A stretch of 64,000 bases of DNA from Wyeomyia smithii (Eukaryota > Arthropoda > Insecta > Diptera > Culicidae): assembly GCF_029784165.1 (NCBI RefSeq), contig NC_073695.1:247416089-247480088 (forward strand), written 5' to 3'. The notes beneath the pieces are model-generated. The model did no database searches, was not told the DNA's origin, and saw only the letters and a list, made by a program, of their open reading frames with translations. The translations under genes and the position numbers were made by a program. Below, one piece after another: positions 47,501 to 57,177 of the stretch. Within the stretch, counting starts at the first letter, position 1, and the number at the start of each line of letters is the position of its first letter.

Positions 47501-48558
47501 ACTACTACCCACACGACCCACATCAACCGCCGGCCCTGCTATAGACTCCTATCTTTTTTTCGGGGTTTGTCTTGCCCCCTTTCTAACATATCTATGACTA
47601 CCTTCTTTGTACAAAGACCACGTATGCCAAGTTTGGTGGAAATCTGTGAGGGCACTCAAGAGTTATGCAGGAACATACATACAAAACATGTCCTTTATTC
47701 ATCCAAAATTCATCATGTTCTGAAAGATCAACCCACGAAAAGAATTTGAGGATTTTTTTGGTAATTAAGGAATTCAAAAAAGTTTTTCCTTTTTCCCAGC
47801 AGTGTTGCTAGTTTTTGTGTGAGTTCAATCCAGCATCAAAACTTTCAGGAAATCATTTGTAAGCTTAGCAAAAATATTGAAACGTTGATTGTATTGACCT
47901 TACCAACCAAGGCTGATCGAGATACTTCTCGAAGCAAAATGGGCAAAACACTAGGTGGTTGATCTTAGAACGTTTTCAAGAAAATATCGAGGGAAAAGAA
48001 GAGCAGAAAAAGAGATGACTAACGATTCGTAATATTGTGAGCTAAAGAACGGTCCTCTTGTGGCTACAGAGTACAAAAAAAGTACGATTGCTTGATACAA
48101 ACGTATAATCTATCTGGCAACACTTCCGGTCAAAAACGCCATTTTAAAATATCATTGGTTTATTTTCTTAAAAATCATCATCACTATTTTTCAGACGTGA
48201 GCTATGAATTGTAAGAAAAAAAGAGGTTTTGACAAAAAAATAGTGGAAATGCGTCCTAGTTGACTAATTCCCCACACTTTAAGCCAAATCCATGAAAGAC
48301 GACTCCAAGTGGTATGACCCTTATACGGTCTAACCTTTCATGTACAATTACAGTTATCATGAGAAATCTCTTGCCGGAAATAAGTTAAAGTATATTTAAT
48401 GATTGATTAATATTCATTATTGCTAGAGTTTCAGGTTCCAGTATAAAAATTCTAAATGTCAATATATAGATTTTCAGCTGCTATAGCATAGCATAGCATA
48501 AACAGTTGCACAAATTCGTAGTTGGTGCCAACAACAATGCTCTGTTTGCGAGAACAAA

Positions 48559-48785
48559 TGGTCGGTGTGCGAGCAGACCGAACCTAGCGCCAAAAACATC
48601 ATTTCCAGTAATCGGCGATCAAAGTTTAACCACCCCGTATGTTTTTTGTTACAATACCATTATAAACTGTACAAATGATTTCGTTTTATCAAGAAAGATA
48701 GATTATCAATTTTAACATTCACTGGTAATAAAGACTCAATTTTCAGAAAAATGGCGCTTGGTTCGGTCTGGTCGCACGCCGACCA
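48559..48785. mobile_element. MITE with GGTCGGNGTGCGA termini
   Basis: Terminal inverted repeats of about 33 bp: left TGGTCGGTGTGCGAGCAGAC then CGAACCTAGCGCCA; right, as reverse complement, TGGTCGGCGTGCGACCAGAC then CGAACCAAGCGCCA. AAAT/AAATA words flank both sides but the duplication length is ambiguous. The interior is AT-rich and non-coding. The 69-codon plus frame overlapping it is chance. Confidence 0.75.
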
Positions 48786-49464
48786 AATAACCCCTGATCG
48801 TTAGTAATTGAAATGAAATTTGGGGACTAATTACATGTTGCTCCACAAGTGTCAGATGTCTCCGGCGAACTGCCATTGCCCTGGCCACGTTCTTGCAACT
48901 GTTGGGATGGGAAGAGGAATGTTAGTGCAACATTTACTTAAGAGAACCGCAGAAAACTCTACGTGCCCTCATAAATGTCACACGATATGGAAAGTATAAG
49001 TAGGAAAGAAATGCTTTGGAACTTAGTCGGTTATATTGAAGCTTTGCGGTACGTTACTCTCTGGAGATTAACTTATTCGATTCTTCGATTATACAATGTT
49101 TGTATTGATTTAATTGTTAACAGTTTTTTTTGATTATCAGTTATTAAAAAGTGGTGAAATCCAATTTCATTCGTTCACATTTGGCGATTTTCTTTTTACT
49201 ATTACCTGGACCTAAAATTCTAATTGAATTAGTATAATTATTAAGTATTATTATTATTAGCAGTAGTGAATCAAACTCTTGAACGAGAGAGGTGTTGTTG
49301 CGTTATGCATTCAAGAAGAACTATTACAAGTAGTCTGATAAGAAAATATGTGAAAATACCTTCAACCAGATGTTGGCTTATACTTAAGGTGAAGTACTGT
49401 TTATTTGGTATTTACAATAACATGGCGCACTGTGAGAAAATCTTATAAAACTATATTGAATAAA

Positions 49465-49578
49465 TTATTCATTATCATCTGATTCTGGAAGATCGTTTTG
49501 CTTCTCTATGAAGCTGTTGAATTTCTCTTTATCCTTCGCTAACTCAAACCACTCATCTAAAGTAGTGTTCGACATCGG
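49465..49578 (-). CDS. Small 37-codon ORF, possible TE C-terminus
   Basis: On the minus strand ATG at 49578 opens MSNTTLDEWFELAKDKEKFN then SFIEKQNDLPESDDNE and a stop at 49465. The open frame extends about 13 codons upstream of the ATG into the CCGGTCCG repeat block. Composition is strongly protein-like: Trp-Phe pair, charged helix, acidic tail. The 'W..LA.DKEKF..FI' pattern resembles the extreme C-terminus of some LINE ORFs, but the match is short. It could equally be the end of another transposon protein or chance. Shorter than usual annotation limits. Confidence 0.3.
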   Translation of the reverse strand, partial: PMSNTTLDEWFELAKDKEKFNSFIEKQNDLPESDDNE

Positions 49579-49579
49579 A

Positions 49580-49712
49580 ACGAAAACGTTGGGTCCGCGT
49601 TCCGGTCCGGTAAAAAATCGGAACTAGCTCGTTCCGGTCCGATATGGGTCCGGTCCGATTGGCTTCGTTCCGGTTCCGGTCCGGAGTCCGGTCCGAAGTC
49701 CGGGAACAAGAG
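49580..49712. repeat. TTCCGGTCCG-rich repeat block
   Basis: At least seven TTCCGGTCCG/GTCCGGTCCG words in 130 bp of otherwise AT-rich sequence. CCGGG-type phrases also mark transposon ends in this window (42568, 50187, 53198), so this may be one end of an element whose partner is missing. Confidence 0.6.
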
Positions 49713-52159
49713 TTGCCAGTTTTTTCGAGAGCGTTATTTTAGTGAAAAAAAATTTATTTATGCATGTTGAAAAATGTTTGACTAAATCAATACAATACAA
49801 ACTAAGTTTTGCAATTTGTTTTTCTATTTTTTCATTATATTTTTTTTTCTAATTGAAAAATTTGGAGTGTAGTAACAAAAAAGGCTGGTTCTACAATTTT
49901 ACTAGTTTTGGAACATTTATTTAAGCCAATATTTTAGTAAGCTGCCGGATTCTTTTCCTACTGTTTATGCGTGATGTGACGAGGACCCGTCCCGAAGAAA
50001 ATTTGTTTTCGAGTGGAACACTCGATGCAGAAACACACAGGACTCTCTTGCCATTAACGACAGGTTCGGAAATCTTTCAGAATTGTTCTGAATGATGAAA
50101 AGAAAATAAAAAACACCATAAATGAAACAAAAATTATGTATATTGTAACTCACTTTCCACCAATTTAGCTGAAGGCATTCAATTAACAGGGTGGCCAGGA
50201 GATTTCCAATTTCAAATTCCCGGTTTTTTTATCCCGGTTAGAAATCGATGTTTTATCCGGTTTTAAAACGCGTAAATCTATAAGTTCAACCACGTTTATT
50301 TATTGACAAAATAATTTTGTGAGAGAATCTTGTTTTTGAAATCATTATTTCATTCCAAAACTTGAAAAAGGGTTAACTTCTTCGGCCAACATGTATTTGC
50401 TGTTGATTGTTTGGACATTTAATGGCTGAGATTTTCATTATTTCACTCAGCTAAAATCAGGATATAATTTAGAATCAATTTGTGCTTCATGTTTCAGAAT
50501 ATTTTCACATAATTTTTTTATTTATTTTGAACCGTTTTTTGGAACAATTTTCTATCATTTTGGACTTACGTAAATAATTACTGTTTAACTAAAGCAATAT
50601 TTGTAACTTTCTGCACTCTCTGGTTGAGATCTTCTGCGTTTTGTAGGACTGGTTTCTGCTTTTTCTAACCTTTAATATTTATTTTTAGAAATTTGGAATT
50701 TAATTCAAAGTTGTTTTGACAGTTGAGCTTCGGAAACGACAAATCTTTGAAATCATTTTCTATCATTTCAAGCCTTGTGAAATTTCATTAATTGTTTTTA
50801 AGCTTTGTTATGGATTTTGGCCTTATTCAAAGTGCTTATTGAAAAATAAGATATAAGAATTCGTTTTCCGCTAATTCTAAATTGAATTTCAAATATGATT
50901 GTGGATTTTTTTTAAATTCAATTTGGAATCTTTTCTAGAGTTTCTTCTTCTGATTTTTCGTCAGACTAAAATTTAGCAATTTTTTTAGCTAAATTCCCAA
51001 TTCTGAGTTCATTTTCTCTTTTGAAACCTAATTTTAAATTGAATTGACTTTAAATTTTTTTATTGAATTGACTTTAAATTTTTTTTATTATTTTTTTCTT
51101 GTTTCCTGATAACTTGTTCATAGTCATTTTTAGTTGATGAGAGGGAACATTCTAGTTATTTTTCAGAGTTTTTGAAATAATTAAAACATATTTTTTTGAC
51201 CCCGAATCGAGATAGTTTTTCGCCTTGCCTGAATCTGCAATGATAGCAATTTCTGGCAATTTTAAATTTGTTTAAGAATAAATATAAATATAAAGAATAA
51301 ATTTTTGCATTTTCAAAAAAAAAATCTATTTTAAAAATTTGAATTTATTACTTTTATAAAATCATTGAATTCTCTTCATATTTATGGTGCATTTCAGGCT
51401 TTAAATAAAAATCTGATTGCTGACTTTTATCGAGAACTTTAGAAACATTTGAACATATCTTTTATCTTTTTATAGTCTCTGTAAACGTTTCATGGCAATT
51501 GTGAGCTGAATTATGTACAACTGTGTGTATTTCTGTCGTTCAAAATATTTTTTCCGTTTTCTAAAGGATCTCTTGAGGCCCGGTTATTGTCTTGACAATA
51601 TAGTAAGGACTAATTTGATACCATTGTTATCCTTACGTGGTATTGTTCCAGGTTTTTTTAGGCGAATACTTTCCGCAATGGCCCTTATAGATTTGCCTTT
51701 TTTATTTGAGAAATATGTCTTTCTGATTTTAGAGGAGTATGCAAGGAATTTGAGAAAAAAACAAAGACAGGCTCTGCATTTTAAGCCTCTAGAATACTAT
51801 TCAAAAAACTTTGAACTGAATTTTAAATTATTTTCATTGCATCTGGTTTTTGAAACGCAAATTCTTTAAAATCAATTTCTGAAATTTCTGGCCTCAAGAC
51901 ATTTTCTCAAGCGGATTTAAGCTTAACTGATTACAGGTGGAGAAAAACCAGTTTTTACCTCAAACGATGAACTTTAAACTCTTATTACTAATCTACTATA
52001 TGCATAATTAACATAAACTGTATTGCATATTAAGCATCAATCTATTCTCTAACGATGCTGAATAGTTTCCTCGTGTAAATTTTCAAGTATAAATGTTGAA
52101 CTCAAATCAAAGTTTGAATGTCAGGCAATGCCATATGGCATCATACGCCGGGAATGGGT

Positions 52160-52475
52160 TAGGTTACGATTTTTTATTTTGCTGATTTTCTGATGGTCTA
52201 TTTCTGCCTCTATTATGTCAATCACCGACACCCGGGGAGGCGACTTCAACTAGAATCTTAACTAACGATCCGTTGATTAACGGACTACTGCCAACGGCTT
52301 CACTTTCCCATGCGATAGAAGAACCTAGAGATTTTTCACCTCAGAAAATCTCCGGAGGATTGAATCTAGATCAGTTTTGGTTGACTGTGAGTGAATAACG
52401 TCATCACACAACCATCGACACCTATGGCGTTGGGATTCGAACCCAGATCCAGCGTGGTTGGTGGAGGCATTACTT
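52160..52475 (-). mobile_element. SINE (family 2), second copy
   Basis: It matches 22346-22702 over its length: ATCACCGACRCCCRGGGAGG, GATCCGTTGATTAACGGAC, CCTCAGAAAATCTCC, ACAACCATCGACACCTATG, and the B box in GGGATTCGAACCCAG near 52433. The tRNA-like 5' end (right side on this strand) stops at GGAGGCATTAC, so about 30 bp are missing relative to the first copy. More diverged than the first copy. Confidence 0.75.
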
Positions 52476-52849
52476 GTTCCAGGTTTAAAATATTTTTTTA
52501 TCATAGTTTAGTTTTTGCCTATTTCAAGTTAACATATAAAATTTTATTGGAATCAATCTTGACTTCTCTGGCCTTCAAAATATTTTTTAGTAATTTGAAG
52601 TTTTTACCTTCCCTGGGATTTGTAGGTTTTTGTTGGCGATTTGTAACCCAACATTCAAATCTTGTTTCTTTTTAAAGAGTATTTTTACATAAATTGTGAA
52701 GAATTCGGTACATAACTTTGGAACAAACTTAGCCATAAATAACATTAGACGTTGATCCAGTAAAGTGGTGGTTGTTTTGATGTTCGATAGCCACTTACTG
52801 TTGAAGCTCTAATCAGTGCGAATGAGAAGGGAGACAAATTAGAGAAAAA

Positions 52850-52992
52850 CAATCGCAGCCAACTGTTAGTGTACAGAACAATTGCGGGACTAGCGCTAGG
52901 ATCCTATCGACTCTAACGGTCGTCTCTCTTAGCCGAGATTCTAACGAATGACGACTGGCTTGTTACTCCAGCACCTTACCTCGAGACCAACT
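52850..52992 (-). mobile_element. SINE (family 1), second copy
   Basis: On the minus strand it reads TTGGTCTCGAGGTAAGGTGC, GCCAGTCGTC, AATCTCGGCT, then a body with CCTAGCGCTAGTCCCGCAAT, TGTACACTAACAGTTGGCTG. The head and GTAGCGCTGGCCCCGC body correspond to the copy at 17602-17721. The B box is mutated (GTTAGAATCT) and the body is longer at the 3' end. No clear target duplication. Confidence 0.72.
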
Positions 52993-53261
52993 AAATGGTT
53001 CCTTGAGTCTTCCAGTGTTTGTGAAATGGCAGAAAATGTATAGTGCGTTGAACGTTGAACTAATACTAATACAAGCATGTGTAAATGAAAAATAATGTTA
53101 GAAATGGACATGATAAATTTCCCGGTTTTCCCGGTTCAGTTTCGAATTCCCGGCTTTTTCCCGGTTTTCAAGGTTTTCCCGGTTCGCTGACCACCTTGAA
53201 TTAAACACAAACTCAGAACAAGTTGTGCGAGTCTATCAGTTATTCACTAGTTTCGAAGTGA

Positions 53262-53840
53262 TACTTACTTACTTTTTTGGCTAACGGACCGTTCACCGGT
53301 CTAGGGCCGAACGAATTTGAAATGTCAAGCTTCTTCTGTCTTGGGCAGCCGTTCTTCAGTCTCCCCGTACACCAGCAGATCGTGCATCTTCTTCCACCGC
53401 GTGCGAGGCCTACCACGGAGTCGACGGCCTCTTCCTGGTTCTCTACTGAAAATAGTTTTGGCGGCTCTCTCGTCAGGCATCCTGGCTACGTGTCCAGCCC
53501 ACTGAAGCCTGCCCCGCTGTATTACCTTCACTATATCAGCATGTTTGTATACCTGGTACCACTCGTGATTCATGCGTCTGCGCCACACTCCACCTTCCAA
53601 TTTACCGCCAAGTATCGATCGCAGAACTTTACGCTCAAAAACTCCGAACACTCGTCGATCAGCTTCCTTCCGCGTCCATGCTTCATGTCCGTAAAGGGCC
53701 ACCGGGAGTATCAGCGTCCTATACAGCGCTAGTTTTGTGCGAGTTTGCAAACTACGGGACCTTAGCTGGTTACGCAGTCCGTAGAAAGCCCTGTTCGCAG
53801 CTGCAACTCGTCGTTTCACTTCACGGCTCCACGTGACCAC
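53262..53840 (-). pseudogene. RTE-like LINE, 5'-truncated 3' end with short-repeat tail
   Basis: The minus frame 53840-53325 (171 codons) is uninterrupted and encodes the post-RT C-terminal region. It reads AANRAFYGLRNQLRSRSL, then LALYRTLILPVALYGHEAWT, VFERKVLRSILGG, GVWRRRMNHEWYQVYKHADI, GRLQWAGHVARMPDERAAK and GRRLRGRPRTRW. The polymerase core and endonuclease are absent through 5' truncation. The ATG at 53840 is fortuitous. Downstream, a short 3' UTR ends in AAAAAAGTAAGTAAGTAT (53278-53261), a tandem-repeat tail like those of RTE and I-type LINEs rather than poly(A). The intact frame suggests a fairly young copy; 15800-15955 is an older relative. Clade assignment is from remembered motifs. 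Confidence 0.82.
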
Positions 53841-53849
53841 GTGAAGGAT

Positions 53850-54355
53850 GGTCAGCCGATTTTTTTATATGGCAAACGATATTCAGCTGCAGTTTTTAAT
53901 AGGTGGTTATCTGGTCTTCGCATTACATGCCCCCAATATCGCATTTGCAATACTCTAATCCATTTCGTGATTGATCGTGGGGTACAATCTGTTTCCACCG
54001 AGTTAGATTTGCAACATTCTTTAAATTGATTAAAAATGTAACGATGATATTCCCTAAGAGAGTTTCTAGAAGCTTTCGTTAAAACCATAGCTTGTGTGCC
54101 ATATATAAATGACGGTGCTATCACGGATTCGTATATTAGTTTTCCTATTTTCAAAGGAGGTTTTCTTTCCTTTAAGAAATCTAGGATTACTTTTGAAGCT
54201 CCTACTGCATCCCTTGATCGTTTCCTTGTTGTTAAATTCCTGTTTAGTTTTTCAGTAAGTGGTACTCCAAGATATTGAATAGATGGGTGTATCTTATATT
54301 TATTTCCTGCAATAGTGACTTCTTCTGGTGGTGATATATAGATTTTCAGCTGCTG
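53850..54355 (-). pseudogene. Second LINE ORF fragment, RT thumb/C-terminal part
   Basis: An open minus-strand frame from about 54355 down to a TGA at 53850. It reads QQLKIYISPPEEVTIAGNKY, then IQYLGVPLTEKLNRN (the YLG motif after the RT palm), DFLKERKPPLKIGKLIYESV, PSFIYGTQAMVLTKA, MRYWGHVMRRPDNH and AEYRLPYKKIG. It belongs to a different family from its neighbour at 53262-53840. It stops exactly where that neighbour's truncated 5' end begins, with the same orientation. The catalytic palm is missing at the 5' end and the C-terminus is cut off after PYKKIG. No frameshifts within the fragment. Confidence 0.75.
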
Positions 54356-54627
54356 TAACCACTAAATTGTTGAATGTCCCAAGGATTCACTCAAAAAGGT
54401 TTAAAGTTACGATATTTCTGGACTTGCGATTTGGATCAATGCACAAAGCAGTTAGGTTCCCAAATTCAGCAAACATGAAGTTGTAAAATTCAGGAATCGG
54501 AATTTTCAGAACAAAAAAAAAAAAAACTATCAATATTTTAAGGTTTGAAAGATATTCGAAAGTTTTTTGATGCGGGATAAATATTCAGTTAAAATTTTCT
54601 AAATCTAGTAATCAAAAAAACATAAAA

Positions 54628-54633
54628 TTTATT
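54628..54633 (-). promoter_or_regulatory. AATAAA polyadenylation signal for the candidate exon
   Basis: AATAAA on the minus strand, 52 nt downstream of the candidate stop. AATAAA is frequent by chance in AT-rich DNA, so this is supportive only together with the exon. Confidence 0.25.
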
Positions 54634-54684
54634 CCTCTTCATCTCGAGGAAATTAATTACATCTATATATACAGTTTAATTTCA

Positions 54685-54898
54685 TCACATTATCACCGTC
54701 AGTGGATACCGTGATTGGTTTGTGCTAAACCATGCACACTCTAACTCAATCCCCTCTGTAATCTGTTGATCTACTTGCACCGTGAATCGATTCGCAAACA
54801 GTCGTAAGCCGTTTTCTTCATCCTTAGGGCGGTTCTTAGGTGGTTGATTCCACTCTGGCAATGTTTGCATGAACGATTGCCATAAATCAAAGCAATGC
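54685..54898 (-). CDS. Candidate terminal exon, unknown product
   Basis: Minus-strand frame with protein-like composition: HCFDLWQSFMQTLPEWNQPP, then KNRPKDEENGLRLFANRFTV, ending ECAWFSTNQSRYPLTVIM and TGA. A possible 3' splice site lies directly upstream (aaattttcgcttcgctAG, exon from 54898). An AATAAA polyadenylation signal lies 52 nt past the stop (54633-54628). It sits at the edge of a repeat-poor island. I do not recognise the protein and cannot find an upstream partner exon, so it could be chance or a transposon scrap. Frame without a splice would start at the ATG at 54870. Confidence 0.28.
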
Positions 54899-57149
54899 CT
54901 AGCGAAGCGAAAATTTGGGGTTAATTAAACGTGGATTGCGCCGCCAGTGTCGAGCTACGTATCAGTAGGTACAAGTGTTTAAATTACTATCATAGGTACC
55001 AAGTTGCACACCGTGTCTATACGTGACCCTAAACCACCTTGACTGCACCGCATCTTATCTACCAGTGTGATCTACATTCGGCAATGAGATGAGATTTTGG
55101 TTGGATGGAACCGGTGAAAACTAACCGAAAACACTGAAGTTCCCATAGAGCTCCGTCCCAACCACCAGAAACAGTTGTTTTGTGTGGGAAAATTGTTGCA
55201 TGACAATGATTATTAGCATAAGCGACCAGAGCTCTCTGGTGCGGCTCCGGTTGGTTTGTGCAGCGCCTGACTGACTAACTTGCCTAGTGACTGACTAACC
55301 GAATCATTTCACGTTTGCTTCATCAGTTTATTGCCATTTGTGTAAACTTTCAAAAGCGTTACCGTCCCCGGCGTTGGTGGCATAAATCAGTTTTCAACAT
55401 CCAGCAGTAATTAGCGAGAGTCTGCCGTTACAATCGATTGATTAGATTGGTGGACATTTGTTCTGAAATTGTGGTGCCATTAAATGTTGGACGCGATGAT
55501 GCAATCTACGTTCCAATATGATAGGAACCCTAAACATGCTGTGAGCGGCACTTGTAGGAATCGACCGAATTGCACCATTTTTAAGGCATGTTTGTTATGC
55601 AAAATTTTCTCGAGAAGGTCGAGTTCCTGCTGGCTGGTAGCTGATGCTGTCTTTCGCTTTCAAGGTGTCTCTGCTTCTTGGCGGTCTCTTGTAATTCCTC
55701 TTCTCGATCTACACTTCATCTGTTCGTGGCAACGGACAAACATCGACAATATCGAACTTCTATTGATCGTTGGTGAAGTGGATTTTTCATTTTTATGCAA
55801 ATTTAGTAAGTTTCGAATCGGTTTTATGCATTTGAAGCACGTCGGACCTACAAATAGTGACCCCTTCATGAGTGAAGTATGCCTCGTATAACGCAGCGGT
55901 CGGTCAGTACGCACTGTTCCGATGGACTTATTACTAATTCACGGTACGATATGGGCCGTTGATGCAATTCACTGGTCAATGGTGAAGTCTGTTTAAGAAA
56001 GGCGCGATTGATTGCCGATGCACGTGTGTGTGCATGTTTTGTCGCCGGCTGCCAACTTACGATAGATGACCTAAATTACGCAACAGCGTCCCGTTGGCAT
56101 GCCGGAGGGAAAGCTAAAATAAGTGAATAACATCGCTGAAGGTCGTCCTTCGGTTACGTGCTGGTACTTGAAAATGTTTTAATTAAATTATCGGGCAGTC
56201 AATAGGTCAGCGATTAGCGAACAACAGTAAAATTTTCGATTGACAGTTTATCGGTTAATGACACTGTATATTTTGTTTGCGGTAACACCGGTGGTACAAT
56301 TTTGTTTTTTGAAGACAAATAATTAAAAAATGCAGAATATTTTTGTAAATTTTCATTTAAAAGCCTATATTGACTCATAGGCTCATAAATGAAAATTTAC
56401 AAAAATGTTCTGCATTTTTTCATAATTTGTCTTCATTCACATTTATCATATTCACGTGTCATACTTGAACGAAAGAATTTCGCAAAACTCTCAGTCTTGT
56501 TTCTCGAACGTTTCAAATTTAATTTCTTCATAAATCCTCTGTTTAATTAATTTAATTATTGCTTTGTTTACGTATATACAGGTTTTTGATTTAAAATGAA
56601 TTCAAATTTCATACAGATTATTTGCTCCTCCTGAAGATATACCATGAATAGTTGGCTTGTTTTCAATATAAATTTTTGAAATTCAACGCGATCCAGTTTG
56701 CATACCAGACAACTTTTAATTAAAACTTTGTGATTGTTGTTCCCAATCGGTTTGAGTAATACAGCAGCTGTGCGGTGGTAATAGAATCCTAGCGAATGAA
56801 TGAAATTCATAATTTGACGGCGGCGCCACCAGCGAAGCGCCATCCCCTCCGGGGCCGTCGTTTTATTAGAATATTCTCTCTCTCGCTCTCTTGGAAGCTT
56901 GCCTCGAAATAAAAATGTTGCGTTGTGAAAAACGATGAGTTATTGGAAATAAGCGCTGAATCGCTAATAAGGTTCGCCACGTGCGGTACGTGCCGTGACG
57001 CTTTTTATACAATCAATTTTGGGTGATGATTATCCCCCCCGTGTGATTGAGACCTAAAACGTGTCTGTCCATCCATATTTTCACCAAAATATCGTATCCA
57101 AAATAGAAGACAGCAAATTCTAAGCTCTTTTTCTGTTCTGTAATTTCAG
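54899..57149. other. Repeat-poor island, no gene supported
   Basis: Balanced composition with few transposon signatures. Plus frame 55484-55891 (135 codons) and minus frame 55660-55914 overlap, lack known domains and are probably chance. A perfect-looking hairpin is at 56311-56434. A TC-rich run (CTCTCTCTCGCTCTCTTGG) is at about 56876. Confidence 0.4.
56311..56434. repeat. 124-bp near-perfect hairpin
   Basis: Left arm GAAGACAAATAATTAAAAAA then TGCAGAATATTTTTGTAAAT and TTTCATTTAAAAGCCTAT. The right arm is its near-perfect reverse complement, beginning ATAGGCTCATAAATGAAAAT. The loop is about 12 nt (attgactc). Arms are about 55 bp with only a few mismatches. A solo MITE pair or a hairpin RNA precursor are both possible. 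Confidence 0.75.
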
Positions 57150-57177
57150 ATTCATAGCACCGTTGAAAATCCCTAAG
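57150..57177 (+). CDS. Candidate 28-nt microexon
   Basis: Preceded by a strong acceptor (ctctttttctgttctgtaatttcAG, with a CTAAG branch-like word) and followed by a consensus donor GTAAGTAC at 57178. One of three frames is open (FIAPLKIPK after one leading base). It lies in a repeat-poor island. A chance pairing of good splice signals is expected about once in a window of this size, so this is weak. Confidence 0.22.

Larger units (their letters stand above)
45920..47538. mobile_element. hAT-type element (copy 2) carrying an unidentified ORF
   Basis: A 1619-bp element with termini CAGGGCCGGCTCACACTATT (left) and, as reverse complement, CAGGGCCGGCGGTTGATGTG (right). The GGGTAGT words just inside both ends also match. 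A perfect 8-bp direct repeat CTATAGAC flanks it (45912-45919 and 47539-47546). It has no hAT transposase; instead it carries the broken minus-strand reading frame at 46065-46815. A MITE (47255-47500) is nested near its right end. It is therefore non-autonomous, and the perfect duplication suggests a relatively young insertion. Confidence 0.85.
50187..53198. mobile_element. 3-kb DNA element with CCCGG-rich termini
   Basis: The left end is CAGGGTGGCCAGGAGATTTC and the right, as reverse complement, CAAGGTGGTCAGCGAACCGG. Just inside both there are repeated TTCCCGGTTTT blocks. AATTAA is directly repeated at 50181-50186 and 53199-53204. The interior is extremely AT-rich. The longest frame (51513-51869, 118 codons) has no recognisable transposase motif, so the element is non-autonomous or wholly decayed. 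It hosts a family-2 SINE (52160-52475) and a family-1 SINE (52850-52992). Ends are convincing; superfamily is unclear because the duplication is 6 bp. Confidence 0.6.

Noticed and set aside
53277..53732. 151-codon plus-strand ORF
   Set aside because: Antisense shadow of the intact LINE frame on the minus strand.
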